From NCBI RefSeq assembly GCF_002763455.1, contig NZ_NIXK01000008.1, positions 1-64,000 on the forward strand: a DNA stretch of 64,000 nucleotides, in the 5' to 3' direction. This document shows, one piece after another, positions 8,455-16,901 of this stretch. The stretch is from Lentibacillus sediminis (lineage in GTDB: Bacteria > Bacillota > Bacilli > Bacillales > Amphibacillaceae). A program made the position numbers and the translations under genes. The stretch's first letter is position 1. Each line of letters starts with the position of its first letter. The notes beneath the pieces are model-generated. The model was given only the letters and a program-made list of their open reading frames with translations. It searched no databases and was not told where the DNA came from.

Positions 8455-9593
8455 GGTCTCTCCCCCCGTTCCGTTTGCTGGATAACCCGCGGCACTTTTA
8501 TGATAAGCGTGGTGCCGCCAGAAGATTCCATTTCAAGGCTCCCATTGACAAATTCCAGTCTTTCCTTCATACCCTGAAGTCCGTTTTTCTTAAATTGAAG
8601 AGGATCCCCAGCTATTCCAACTCCATCGTCTGTCACCTTCATCATCACTTCGGTAGGACGGGGCGCAATAGACACATGGCAGTTGGACGCCTGACTATGC
8701 TTGACGACATTCGTCACCGCCTCTTTCAGGCACATACTAAGCACATTTTCTATCAGCAGCGGAGTATCGTCCAGCGTTGCATCTCCTTCAAATTGAAAAC
8801 CAACATCGGCCGCTTTCAGGATTTCCTGGACACGATACAATTCATCTTTCAATTTTGTGCCCTTCATATCTGAAATCAGCTCACGCACTTCATTCAATGC
8901 TGTTCTTGCCGTCTGGTTAATGTCATTCATTTCCGCTTTCGCCGTATCGGGATCAGCGGTAATTATTTTTTTCGCCAAATCACTTTTTAATCCGATCAGT
9001 GAGAGCTTTTGTCCCAGTGTATCATGCAGATCACGAGCAATCCGCTCCCGTTCTTCCACAAGTCCCAGCCGCGCTATTTTTTTATTTGCTTCCCGCAATT
9101 GTTCTTCCAGTCTCTCCCGTTTGTTGCGATTATACAAGGTGAACGGCAGCAAACTGACTCCAATCACAGCAATAGCAATAAATGGAAGCTGGGTGTAAAA
9201 GAAATCGCTTTGTGTAAAAAATGCAGCGGCAACCGCACCAAGAGTCGTCACCAGATTAACGACATACAAGGTGATAAACCCGCCTTTATGCTGAATGTTT
9301 CCGATATAGAAGGCGAGAAACAGCGCAAAATAGACATATCCCCAAAACACTGTCATCAGCACACTGATTATCATATTGATACTGACTGATAAATACACGG
9401 TCCATGTGCGTTCCCGCGAAAGGAAAGAAACCCTGTATGTAATAAAAAACAACAAAATCATGCAAATCCCAAAAACAACTTCCCAAAGGCTAGAGGAACG
9501 AAACACGAAATAAAACGGCAGGATACAAAAAATCGTCCATGCAAATGCGCCAATCCCCGTGTTTTTCGGGAAAATATGATACCAATTCTGCAA
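8451..9593 (-). CDS. desK: thermosensor histidine kinase DesK
   Basis: Membrane histidine kinase of about 380 residues with four to five N-terminal transmembrane helices, a HisKA_3 dimerisation domain with the phospho-acceptor in RIARDLHDTLGQKLS, and an HATPase domain (EAVTNVVKHS, DDGVGI, GLQGMKER). DesK senses membrane thickness and order and phosphorylates DesR in the cold. The reading frame opens upstream at 9629, but the Shine-Dalgarno GGAAGGAGGG lies inside that stretch and points to the TTG at 9593, six bases downstream. That gives a length close to B. subtilis DesK. It follows des after a terminator. Confidence 0.93.
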   Translation of the reverse strand: MQNWYHIFPKNTGIGAFAWTIFCILPFYFVFRSSSLWEVVFGICMILLFFITYRVSFLSRERTWTVYLSVSINMIISVLMTVFWGYVYFALFLAFYIGNIQHKGGFITLYVVNLVTTLGAVAAAFFTQSDFFYTQLPFIAIAVIGVSLLPFTLYNRNKRERLEEQLREANKKIARLGLVEERERIARDLHDTLGQKLSLIGLKSDLAKKIITADPDTAKAEMNDINQTARTALNEVRELISDMKGTKLKDELYRVQEILKAADVGFQFEGDATLDDTPLLIENVLSMCLKEAVTNVVKHSQASNCHVSIAPRPTEVMMKVTDDGVGIAGDPLQFKKNGLQGMKERLEFVNGSLEMESSGGTTLIIKVPRVIQQTERGERP

Positions 9594-9627
9594 ATGGGTC
9601 CCTCCTTCCTTAATAAGAGTATATACC

Positions 9628-9662
9628 AAAAAAAGAGTCCCTCCAATATATCATGGAGAGAC
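9628..9662 (-). terminator. intrinsic terminator between des and desK
   Basis: A 9-bp stem with one G-U pair (9637-9645 with 9654-9662), followed on the minus strand by TCTTTTTTT. It separates des from desKR, so the kinase operon would depend on read-through or on its own promoter. Confidence 0.85.
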
Positions 9663-9677
9663 GCAAAGTTAACAGTT

Positions 9678-10730
9678 TTATTTTTCCTGAAGAGTCGAAG
9701 TACGTGTGCCTAATTGTGCACGGTTGCTGCTTTCTTTTAAACGATCCTTGATCTCCCGGAAACTGACAAAGCTCTTGTTTGCTTCATCATAAAGCCGGAA
9801 GCGAATCGATTTCAAGCTGGAAGCAAGCGTGATCGTCGTCGCCTTCTGCAGCGGCGGTGTCGATTCATGCGCTTTTTCCAGATTATAATTCGGAACCCGG
9901 GGACTCAGGTGATGAACATGATGGTAGCCAATGCTCCCTGTTACCCATTCGAGCACTTTTGGAAGCTTATAATAGGAACTGCCATCAACAGCAGCTTTTA
10001 CAAAATCCCACTCGGATTCATGTTCAAAGTAGGAATCTTCAAATTGATGCTGCACATAAAACAGCCAAATTCCAAGTGAACCTGCCACAAAAAGAATCGG
10101 AAGCTGGATCAGAAGGAACGCCTGCCAGCCAATTGCCCAAATCAAACCTGCATAAATTGCCACAATCGAGAAATTAATCAGGTATGTGTTCATTCGTTCT
10201 TTTCGTTTTGCGCCTTTTCGATTAAAGCGATTGGAAATCAGAAACAGATAGATCGGACCTAAACCAAACATGACGAACGGATTCCGATAAAGGCGATAGG
10301 ATAGTCTGCCCCAGAAGGAAGCTTCTACATATTCATCGACGGTCATGACCCAAACATCTCCCGTGCCGCGTTTATCTAAATTGCTGCTTGTAGCATGGTG
10401 AATCGCATGGCTTCTTTTCCATTTGTCATAAGCAAAATGGGTGAAAATCCCGGTTATTGTGCCGACTACCCGATTTGCCTTGCTGCCTTTGAAAAAAGAC
10501 CCATGGGTACAATCATGGAAAATGATAAAGAGTCGAACAACAAACCCGCCTGCGATTACAGCGAGGCCCATTCCAAGCCACACGGATATGGATAAACTCT
10601 GGTATGCCAGGAACCATAGCAGCAGAAATGGGATAATGGTATTTATTAACTGGACGATACTAGCTTTTGTATCCGAATTTGCAAAGGGCATCACACTTTT
10701 TCTTAATTGCGCTTGTTTTTGTTTGCTCAT
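9678..10730 (-). CDS. des: membrane fatty acid desaturase Des
   Basis: Acyl-lipid desaturase of 350 residues that introduces cis double bonds into membrane phospholipid acyl chains. All three histidine boxes of the di-iron centre are intact: HDCTH (about 70), HAIHH (about 107) and HHVHH (about 270). Four hydrophobic segments surround them. The start ATG follows GGGAGG. A promoter with TTGACA and an upstream palindrome lies before it. It is the target gene of DesKR in Bacillus. A terminator ends the transcript before desK. Confidence 0.95.
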   Translation of the reverse strand: MSKQKQAQLRKSVMPFANSDTKASIVQLINTIIPFLLLWFLAYQSLSISVWLGMGLAVIAGGFVVRLFIIFHDCTHGSFFKGSKANRVVGTITGIFTHFAYDKWKRSHAIHHATSSNLDKRGTGDVWVMTVDEYVEASFWGRLSYRLYRNPFVMFGLGPIYLFLISNRFNRKGAKRKERMNTYLINFSIVAIYAGLIWAIGWQAFLLIQLPILFVAGSLGIWLFYVQHQFEDSYFEHESEWDFVKAAVDGSSYYKLPKVLEWVTGSIGYHHVHHLSPRVPNYNLEKAHESTPPLQKATTITLASSLKSIRFRLYDEANKSFVSFREIKDRLKESSNRAQLGTRTSTLQEK

Positions 10731-10786
10731 AATTGCCTCCCGCTGATTAATGTAAATTCAACTAACTATAACTGTACTACAAACGT

Positions 10787-10814
10787 TATCTACGTTTTAA
10801 GACACAACTGTCAA
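10787..10814 (-). promoter_or_regulatory. candidate des promoter
   Basis: Minus strand -35 TTGACA (10809-10814), 16-bp spacer, weak -10 TAGATA (10787-10792). A poor -10 fits a promoter that needs an activator. Confidence 0.65.
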
Positions 10815-10823
10815 TTAGTGAGT

Positions 10824-10837
10824 ATGACAAATGTCAT
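10824..10837. promoter_or_regulatory. candidate DesR operator
   Basis: ATGACAAATGTCAT is a perfect inverted repeat (ATGACA, two-base centre, TGTCAT). It is centred about 20 bp upstream of the des -35 element, a normal place for an activator such as DesR-P. Binding is inferred from position and symmetry. Confidence 0.6.
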
Positions 10838-10866
10838 GTTTTTGCCGTGTGGATTCTTTACACATG

Positions 10867-10897
10867 CAAAAAACGAGCCAGATTGCTCAGCTCGTTT
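10867..10897 (-). terminator. terminator of the yfkD-like gene
   Basis: Stem AAACGAGC (10871-10878) with GCTCGTTT (10890-10897), followed on the minus strand by a run of T. It lies downstream of the yfkD-like gene and upstream of the des promoter region. Confidence 0.85.
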
Positions 10898-10943
10898 TCC
10901 ATCTTGTTTCTATTTAGGTGAAACGGCAGAGCCGGCAAACCCT

Positions 10944-11741
10944 TTATTTTAAATTAAATGAAAAGGAGATATGATCCTGAATTGGGATCCATGCGCCGAT
11001 TCCCTGTTTGGTCACATTTTTAATGACAATGGATTTGCCTGATCCCTTTAATTGAATATATACCTCGCCAAAGGTTACTTCTCCTTTTTCACTAACGGCC
11101 GGGGCATAGGCCTTTAGTGTTGCTTGTTTTTTGGCTGGTACATTATAAGAGTTCTCTTTTTTTGTGCCTTTTCCGATTACCGTCTGATAGGAAAGCGGGA
11201 GTTCCGTCTTATCCTTAGAGGTCAAGAGCATCATTGTCTTTACTTGATCCGGATTGGCAATTTTGCTGGTCAGTGCTCCTGTGACTTCTTCCTCCGCTTC
11301 TTGGGAATAGCTCATTTCGTGATTAGAGTCCCCACCCAGGTTGTTCAGTTCATTGGTGTTGATCTGCCGGTATTCCCAGTTGATATTTGTTTCACTCGAC
11401 TGGTAATTCAGCGGCCATCGACCAAGGTAAATCATCCCGCGGTAGCCGATGGCGATCGGGGAGGGATTCAAGTCCGTTTCATTCAGCATTTTGATCAATT
11501 CCGGATTTTCAATCGCAGTGTCCAGGTCCTCCGTGAGTTCTTTGGTCAGCTCGCTCGGCTCCACTACTTCCTGATCCTCACTCGAATTGGGAAACGTGTT
11601 TTCCTTGGAAATGTTCAGCACGTGGCTGGGAACTTCATACTCACCCTTAGTGTCTTTCTCTTCTTCACTGAAAGCCTGGGACGGAAAAAGAAAAGCAAAA
11701 ACAAATGCAAGGAGTGCCAGTGCAAATTTGCTTTTAGTCAT
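10944..11741 (-). CDS. yfkD: YfkD-like secreted protein
   Basis: A 265-residue protein with a clear signal peptide (KFALALLAFVFAFLFPSQAFS). Its mature region matches the YfkD-like family pattern: VPSHVLNISKENTFPN near the N-terminus, YRGMIYLGRWPLNY in the middle, and KQGIGAWIPIQDHISF at the C-terminus. The family is conserved in Bacillus, presumably at the cell surface, with no known biochemical role. AAGGAATG precedes the ATG. The yfkF- and yfkH-like genes nearby match the B. subtilis yfk order, which supports the assignment. Confidence 0.85.
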   Translation of the reverse strand: MTKSKFALALLAFVFAFLFPSQAFSEEEKDTKGEYEVPSHVLNISKENTFPNSSEDQEVVEPSELTKELTEDLDTAIENPELIKMLNETDLNPSPIAIGYRGMIYLGRWPLNYQSSETNINWEYRQINTNELNNLGGDSNHEMSYSQEAEEEVTGALTSKIANPDQVKTMMLLTSKDKTELPLSYQTVIGKGTKKENSYNVPAKKQATLKAYAPAVSEKGEVTFGEVYIQLKGSGKSIVIKNVTKQGIGAWIPIQDHISFSFNLK

Positions 11742-11837
11742 TTTTACATTCCTTTCCTTTTTCCTTTAGTTTTTTCGGAAAGGCAAATATTATACCAGTT
11801 TTTTTCGGGCAGACTAAGGTGCTGCGAGTGAATCTTC

Positions 11838-12230
11838 CTATCGGCTCAGTTCGATGGTATCCAGTCTTTCCTTGATTGTGATACTGTCTTCTACAGAGCG
11901 GATCATGGAGCAATTTTTTCTAGCGGTTGCGATGCTTTTTTCCAGGCGGTCAGGGTTTAAGTGGTAGCCTTTGATCGTAAAATTAAGGGTGATGCTGTCA
12001 ATTCGGTTGGCTTCTTCGGGGTTACGCACCACATCTGCGTGAATCAGCAAGTCATCCACTTGCACCCGTTGTTTCTCCAAAATTTTCCTGAGCACCGAAC
12101 CACAGCAGCCTGCGATGGAAGCCACCATTAACTGAAAAGGCCGGAACCCGTAGTCTTCATTTCCCGATACGCAAAGGTCACCATAATGCAAACTCGTCTG
12201 AATGCCATTTTTCTTTAAGTGGAAATCCAT
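11838..12230 (-). CDS. OsmC/Ohr family protein
   Basis: A small alpha/beta protein of about 130 residues of the OsmC superfamily, which reduces organic hydroperoxides with a pair of redox cysteines. Candidate catalytic cysteines occur in AGCCGS and in KNCSMI, the usual spacing for the family. An in-frame ATG at 12245 exists, but the site GGAGGG points to the ATG seven bases downstream at 12230 (MDFHLKK). It stands alone between the yfkD- and yfkF-like genes. Whether it acts on peroxides or another thiol substrate is not shown. Confidence 0.83.
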   Translation of the reverse strand: MDFHLKKNGIQTSLHYGDLCVSGNEDYGFRPFQLMVASIAGCCGSVLRKILEKQRVQVDDLLIHADVVRNPEEANRIDSITLNFTIKGYHLNPDRLEKSIATARKNCSMIRSVEDSITIKERLDTIELSR

Positions 12231-12369
12231 AGCTGTACCCTCCATTTCTGCTGTTCTTAATATATTTCCTTATTTGCCCGATTGATAACCATTTTTTCTG
12301 ATTCAGCTTGGTTGACCTTCTTTAGCAAATTGATTAGATTGGAAGCAGATGTCTTTCTTCTGAGTTTGT

Positions 12370-12456
12370 GGCTTCATACGCTTGATGAGTGCACGAATGA
12401 AAGATTTTCTTTGGCGTTCGTGTTTTCATACGCTTGACGAGTGCACTAAAAAGAAT
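12370..12456. repeat. pair of 51-bp direct repeats
   Basis: TTCATACGCTTGATGAGTGCAC starts at 12373 and a near-identical segment starts at 12424, giving a 51-bp period. The pair ends about 15 bp before the start codon of the yfkF-like gene. No protein is evident. Confidence 0.75.
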
Positions 12457-12470
12457 TTTTTCAGGATTGG

Positions 12471-13640
12471 ATGAACAACATGGTTTCGGCAAAAACAAGA
12501 TTTTGGATATTAATTGCACTTGTAACGATTTCCGGTTTTTCTCAGGGGATGCTGCTGCCGCTTTTGGCAATTATTTTAGAGCAAAATGATGTCCCGTCAT
12601 CGGTCAACGGCCTTCACGCAACAGGACTTTATATTGGCGTGCTTCTTGCTTCCCCATTTATGGAAAAGGCGATGCGACGCTTTGGTTTCAAGCCGATCAT
12701 TGCCACGGGCGGTGTACTTGTTTTTCTTTCCCTTGTTCTGTTTCCGTTTTGGGAGGCGCTGTGGTTCTGGTTTATTTTGCGCATGACCGTGGGCATCGGG
12801 GATCAGATGCTGCATTTCGGCACACAGACATGGATCACAACAACGGCGGCAAAGGAAACAAGAGGGAAAAGCATTGCATATTATGGAATGTTTTTCGGTC
12901 TTGGTTTCACCCTCGGCCCGTTGATGACACGGCTGCTGTCTGTCCATGAAGCATTGCCTTTTCTTTTGTCGGCTCTATTAAGCATGCTTGTCTGGTCCTC
13001 CCTTCTGTTCGTCCGCAATCAAATGCCGGAGCAGGATTTCCAGACAAAGACGGCCGCTACTTCCCTCGGCAGATTCGTGCAAACGGGTAAAATTGCCTGG
13101 GTCGCATTGCTGCCGGGTTTTGGCTATGGATTTCTGGAGGCTGCATTGCATAGTATTTTTCCCATATATGGTCTTAGGATCGGGCATGAAGTTGGCATTC
13201 TATCTCTCATCATTCCCTGTTTTGCGGCGGGAAGTCTTATCACCCAGCTGCCACTTGGAATCCTAAGTGACCGAGTAGGGCGAAGAACGGTGCTGCTTGC
13301 AGTCATGACAGCAGGAACCGCCTGCTTTTTGCTCGCCGCATTTTTGGAAACATCTGTCGTTGCTTTGTTTATCCTGTTTACCTTGGCGGGCATGTTTGTC
13401 GGATCCCTTTTCTCATTGGGAATCTCTTATATGACAGATCTGCTGCCCTCAAATCTCCTGCCGGCAGGGAATCTCATGGTTGGCATTATGTTCAGCATCG
13501 GCAGTATCAGCGGCCCGCTGCTGGGAGGTTTCTACGTCCAGCTCCTGCCTGGAGTTTCCTTCTTTTATTTAATTGCCGCGGTTCTTCTCGTGATGACAGG
13601 AGCGCTTTATTTTCATAGAGGCAGCAGGGTTTCTATTTAA
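12471..13640 (+). CDS. yfkF: MFS transporter, YfkF-like
   Basis: Major facilitator superfamily permease of 389 residues with 12 predicted transmembrane helices. The loop 2-3 motif (MEKAMRRFGFKP) and the equivalent loop 8-9 motif (GILSDRVGRRT) are present. It is probably a drug or metabolite efflux pump. The N-terminus (GFSQGMLLPLLAIILEQ) and its position near yfkD and yfkH homologues suggest YfkF. The ribosome site is weak (AGGATTGG), and ATG codons at 12471 and 12480 are both possible starts. A strong terminator follows. Confidence 0.82.
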   Translation: MNNMVSAKTRFWILIALVTISGFSQGMLLPLLAIILEQNDVPSSVNGLHATGLYIGVLLASPFMEKAMRRFGFKPIIATGGVLVFLSLVLFPFWEALWFWFILRMTVGIGDQMLHFGTQTWITTTAAKETRGKSIAYYGMFFGLGFTLGPLMTRLLSVHEALPFLLSALLSMLVWSSLLFVRNQMPEQDFQTKTAATSLGRFVQTGKIAWVALLPGFGYGFLEAALHSIFPIYGLRIGHEVGILSLIIPCFAAGSLITQLPLGILSDRVGRRTVLLAVMTAGTACFLLAAFLETSVVALFILFTLAGMFVGSLFSLGISYMTDLLPSNLLPAGNLMVGIMFSIGSISGPLLGGFYVQLLPGVSFFYLIAAVLLVMTGALYFHRGSRVSI

Positions 13641-13643
13641 TAG

Positions 13644-13673
13644 AAAAAGACACTCTTGTGGAAGTGTCTTTTT
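13644..13673 (+). terminator. terminator of the yfkF-like gene
   Basis: An 11-bp stem AAAAAGACACT (13644-13654) with AGTGTCTTTTT (13663-13673); its descending arm supplies the U-tract. Confidence 0.92.
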
Positions 13674-13737
13674 CAATGGTGTTTTCTATAAAAAAGAGTG
13701 TTTTTAGTTGCTGTTTGGTTTAAACAAACACCACTCA

Positions 13738-13864
13738 GTTAGCGGAGGAAATACCCGTAGACTCCTGCGGGAGGAAAGGCCTAGGTGAGACCCCGAAGTG
13801 CGACAGCACAAGGGGGCTCACCAGTCTCCCTAAGGTGCGCGAAGGGTATTTCCGCAGCGGTGGC
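13738..13864. repeat. about 125-bp palindromic repeat, copy 3
   Basis: Begins GTTAGCGGAGGAAATACCCG and ends GAAGGGTATTTCCGCAGCGG. Inner blocks are GACTCCTGCGGGAG, GTGAGACCCCG and GGGGGCTCACC. It aligns with copy 1 in inverse orientation and with copy 4 at 63083. Confidence 0.9.
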
Positions 13865-13883
13865 CTATACAATCTTTCAACTT

Positions 13884-14567
13884 TCAAATAAACCGGCTAT
13901 ACCGCTTCTCCAAACGATCCTGCATAAAACCAATAAGGATACAGATCGGCCAGTAAATAAATGCAACCAGGACATACATGGTCATCGCATCAAATTCCCT
14001 GCCTGCGACAATCTGTGTCTTCTGAAATAATTCTGGCACCGTGATCACCGCCGCCAACGACGTCGCCTTGACAATATCCATGAACACATTGGTCAATGGG
14101 GGAATGGCAATTCTTGTGGCTTGTGGTAAAATAATCTTCCGCAATGTCGACCAATAGCTCATATTCAGGGCCCTTGCCGACTCCCACTGGCCCTGATCAA
14201 TGCTGTTTAAGGCCGAGCGGTCAATTTCCGCAATATAGGCCGCGCTGTTCAGCCCAAAACCCAATGATGCCGCGACCACCGCCGAAAATTCTATCCCGAC
14301 AACAGGCAGTCCAAAATACAAAATGAACAAAAAGACAAGCATTGGCGTGCCCCGCATAAACGAGATATAGATCCGGGCTGGCCAGCGAAGTGCCATCGTT
14401 TTTGATCCTCTTGCCAAGGCAAGAAACAGACCAAGCACCAAGCCCATTGCCATGCCAATAATTGATACCAGGAGGGTCATCGGCAAGCCTTCCAGCACAA
14501 ATGGCAAGCTTTCCAGAGCCAGTTCTATATCAAATAAACCGCCAAAATCGAACCCGTTAAAATTCAT
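13884..14567 (-). CDS. polar amino-acid ABC transporter permease
   Basis: HisM/GlnP-type membrane subunit of 227 residues with about five transmembrane helices. The family features FMRGTPMLVFLFILYFG and the EAA-type loop SARALNMSYWSTLRKIILPQA are present. It should form the channel for the binding protein encoded just upstream (12-bp gap). No ATPase gene is adjacent on either side. The permease-binding-protein layout without an ATPase resembles B. subtilis yckA-yckB. The substrate is probably a polar amino acid or cystine-like compound, but it is not identifiable. Confidence 0.88.
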   Translation of the reverse strand: MNFNGFDFGGLFDIELALESLPFVLEGLPMTLLVSIIGMAMGLVLGLFLALARGSKTMALRWPARIYISFMRGTPMLVFLFILYFGLPVVGIEFSAVVAASLGFGLNSAAYIAEIDRSALNSIDQGQWESARALNMSYWSTLRKIILPQATRIAIPPLTNVFMDIVKATSLAAVITVPELFQKTQIVAGREFDAMTMYVLVAFIYWPICILIGFMQDRLEKRYSRFI

Positions 14568-14578
14568 AAGATAACTCC

Positions 14579-15460
14579 TTACAGATCCAAGCCTTCAATC
14601 TCTTGAATATCGCCCTCTGGTGGCTGTGATGCATCTTCTTCATAGAATTGGATGGCCAGATCCGACAACGTTCCATCTTCGCGCATTTCATTCAATGCCT
14701 GGTTGATTTCCTCCGTCAGTTTGTCTGCACCTTTAGGAATAACAACCCCTTGTTCTGTTGGATGGAATTTCAAATCTGGATGCAAATGGATATCAAACTG
14801 AGGAAATCCTGCTACTCCAAATTTTGTTAAATAATAATCATTGATCACGACGTCCGTTCTGCCGTTATGCACATCACGTAAATATGCCTCATTCGGTGCA
14901 TTGCCATATGTAACAACTTCTGCACCATAGTGTTCAGCAATTTGACTGAAGATCGTAGTAGCTCCCCCTCCAGCTTTTTTCCCTTCCAAATCTTCCAATG
15001 TTTCTATACCGGAATTATCATCCTCGCGAACAGCCATCGTGGTATAGGAATATTTGTAAGGCTCACTGAAATTAAATTCTTCCATTCTTTTGTCCGTAAT
15101 CTCAATATCATTCGCTGCTACATCTATTCTTCCGCTTTGTACAGCTGTCAGCATGCTGTCAATTCCCATTACCTCAAAAGAGACATCCAAACCCAAACGA
15201 TTTGCTACCTCTCTCATTACTTCCACATCAAAACCAGTTAATTGATCTTCACTTTCTTCCTCACCATCATAAAAAGAAGCTGCGATCAGCGTACCAGAAG
15301 TCCCAACAACAAGCTCACCGGATTCCTGGACCTCCGCCCACTTTCCATCATCTGTACTACTATTCTCATTGCCATTTGTTCCTTCACCGCCGGAACCCCC
15401 ACAAGCAACTAAAACAGCAGAAAAAACTAGCAAAATAAGGAATAACTTAACACTTTTCAA
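14579..15460 (-). CDS. polar amino-acid ABC transporter substrate-binding lipoprotein
   Basis: Family 3 extracellular solute-binding protein of 293 residues. A lipobox (LVACGG) at residues 17-22 marks a lipoprotein, followed by a Gly/Asn/Ser-rich linker. The SBP_bac_3 signature appears as LTGFDVEVMREVANRLGLD and RIDVAANDIEITDKR. The start is TTG with AAAGGGG nine bases upstream. It is the first gene of a two-gene operon with the permease. A sigma-A promoter lies about 50 bp upstream, overlapped by an inverted repeat that may be an operator. Confidence 0.9.
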   Translation of the reverse strand: MKSVKLFLILLVFSAVLVACGGSGGEGTNGNENSSTDDGKWAEVQESGELVVGTSGTLIAASFYDGEEESEDQLTGFDVEVMREVANRLGLDVSFEVMGIDSMLTAVQSGRIDVAANDIEITDKRMEEFNFSEPYKYSYTTMAVREDDNSGIETLEDLEGKKAGGGATTIFSQIAEHYGAEVVTYGNAPNEAYLRDVHNGRTDVVINDYYLTKFGVAGFPQFDIHLHPDLKFHPTEQGVVIPKGADKLTEEINQALNEMREDGTLSDLAIQFYEEDASQPPEGDIQEIEGLDL

Positions 15461-15484
15461 TCCAATACACCCCTTTGTAAAAAT

Positions 15485-15519
15485 CTGTTATATTAAATAT
15501 ATAAAAATCATTATAACAG
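15485..15519. promoter_or_regulatory. inverted repeat over the ABC-transporter -10 region
   Basis: CTGTTATA (15485-15492) and TATAACAG (15512-15519) form perfect 8-bp arms around a 19-bp AT-rich centre. One arm covers the -10 hexamer. This could be an operator; the regulator is unknown. Confidence 0.5.
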
Positions 15520-15538
15520 TTATCCCTTTATTTAGCAA
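15510..15538 (-). promoter_or_regulatory. sigma-A promoter of the amino-acid ABC operon
   Basis: Minus strand -35 TTGCTA (15533-15538), 17-bp spacer, -10 TATAAT (15510-15515). Confidence 0.75.
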
Positions 15539-15580
15539 AATGGGTGCTTTGTTTCTTTAACACATAAAAATAGCCAGCGT

Positions 15581-16408
15581 TCATCGCCGGCCAATCTTCT
15601 TATTATTCCGAATCACTGCGTTAATAATGCCTCCGGTCAGGATAATGATCCCGGAAATGTAAAACCAGATCATCAGTATGATAACGGCACCGAGACTGCC
15701 GTATGTTGCCGTATAATTGCTCATATTATTGACATAAAAGGAAAACCCGAGTGACACCAGCTGCCAGCTTACCGTCGCAAAAAGCGCCCCCCACATGGCA
15801 TTCTGGAAATAAACTTTCAAATTCGGAGCCAACTTGTAAAGTGCCAGAAATACGATAAAAAATATCACGGAGGAGACGAGATAGCGCAATGTTTCCCAAA
15901 TCTCCAGGAAAGCCGCGGACCAGCCAAACCAGGAAAAGGCATACTCTCCGATCACCCGCCCGAACACCGGCAAGAGTAAGGCAACTAAAATAACGATAAC
16001 CATCGCAACCGTCAGCACCATGGCAATCAGCCGCGACACAATAAACGACCGATCCTCATTCACTCTATACGCCTTATTCAATGTTCGCGTCAGTGCATTA
16101 ATCGCATTGGAAGCCGCCCACAACGTACCGATAATCCCGATGGACAAAAGGCCGCCATGCTGCTCATTTACCAGCGCATCGATATTTGTGTTAATCAATT
16201 CCATAATCTGCGGTGGCGCATAATCTGCAAGGATGCCAATCACCTGCTGATCCCCGATCGGGAAATAACCGACAAGAGTCAGCAAAAATAATAAAAAAGG
16301 GAATAGTGACAAGAGAAAAAAGTACGCCAGCTGTGCAGCCATCCCAAATAGTTCCTCATCCATCATACGGTAAAATACCTGCACACCTATACTTATTACT
16401 TTTTCCAT
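15581..16408 (-). CDS. yfkH: YihY/BrkB family membrane protein, YfkH-like
   Basis: Integral membrane protein of 275 residues with about six transmembrane helices. The UPF0761/YihY (formerly RNase BN, BrkB) signature is present near the N-terminus (AAQLAYFFLLSLFPFLLFLLT, seen in part as AYFFLLSLFPFLLF) and in ALTRTLNKAYRV. The function is unknown; the old link with RNase BN was withdrawn. It lies 24 bp downstream of the small YtxH-like gene, and both share one promoter, as yfkI-yfkH appear to in B. subtilis. The C-terminus is basic (NNKKIGRR). Confidence 0.88.
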   Translation of the reverse strand: MEKVISIGVQVFYRMMDEELFGMAAQLAYFFLLSLFPFLLFLLTLVGYFPIGDQQVIGILADYAPPQIMELINTNIDALVNEQHGGLLSIGIIGTLWAASNAINALTRTLNKAYRVNEDRSFIVSRLIAMVLTVAMVIVILVALLLPVFGRVIGEYAFSWFGWSAAFLEIWETLRYLVSSVIFFIVFLALYKLAPNLKVYFQNAMWGALFATVSWQLVSLGFSFYVNNMSNYTATYGSLGAVIILMIWFYISGIIILTGGIINAVIRNNKKIGRR

Positions 16409-16432
16409 GCACGCTTCCCCCGATCCCGGTTG

Positions 16433-16729
16433 CTATTCGATATGTTTTGTTTCGTTTTTGCTGGTAAACCGATCCAACTGATTCTCCACCTGTTCCAAAG
16501 CATTAATCACATTGGCAGCACCGCTTGGGAAGTTTTCATTCAGCTTGCCTAATGCCAATATTGCTTTGCGCACTACTTCTGATGGGTTTTTCACCACATA
16601 AGCAGAACCTGATTTCGTATCATTCCATTTGGTTTTCGTGTACATTCTTGTCTCTCTGTCCAACAGCATCAAGATCCCGCCAACGGCAGCACCTGCTGTC
16701 ATGCCCAATAATAATTTTCGTTTGCCCAT
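16433..16729 (-). CDS. small YtxH-like protein (YfkI position)
   Basis: A 98-residue protein with a glycine-rich N-terminal hydrophobic segment (LLLGMTAGAAVGGILMLL) followed by a charged region and a C-terminal coiled stretch (VINALEQVENQLDRF). This is the usual build of small YtxH-type envelope proteins. Its place immediately upstream of the yfkH homologue matches B. subtilis yfkI. A GGAGAG site precedes the ATG. The function is unknown. Confidence 0.75.
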   Translation of the reverse strand: MGKRKLLLGMTAGAAVGGILMLLDRETRMYTKTKWNDTKSGSAYVVKNPSEVVRKAILALGKLNENFPSGAANVINALEQVENQLDRFTSKNETKHIE

Positions 16730-16771
16730 TTCTGTTCTCTCCTTTACAGGTATATTCTGTTTTGTTTCTCC

Positions 16772-16810
16772 TTATTCGTATGTATGGTCAAGGTATTCAC
16801 CTTCGACCAT
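16772..16810 (-). CDS. possible 12-codon leader peptide
   Basis: A 13-codon frame including stop (MVEGEYLDHTYE) starts with ATG five bases after GAGAGGAAG, directly downstream of the operon promoter. It is acidic and not hydrophobic. It could be a translated leader upstream of the YtxH-like gene, or chance. Too short for codon evidence. Confidence 0.3.
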   Translation of the reverse strand: MVEGEYLDHTYE

Positions 16811-16827
16811 AAAAGCTTCCTCTCTAT

Positions 16828-16858
16828 TATAATCATCGTTTTACAATTTAAGCAAAAA
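16828..16858 (-). promoter_or_regulatory. sigma-A promoter of the yfkI/yfkH-like operon
   Basis: Minus strand -10 TATAAT in GATTATAATAGAG, with -35 TTGCTT about 18 bp upstream. It lies just before the possible leader peptide. Confidence 0.6.
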
Positions 16859-16901
16859 TATGACATGTTTTTCCTCTTATATCCTTCAGTTAAAAGTTGC
16901 C

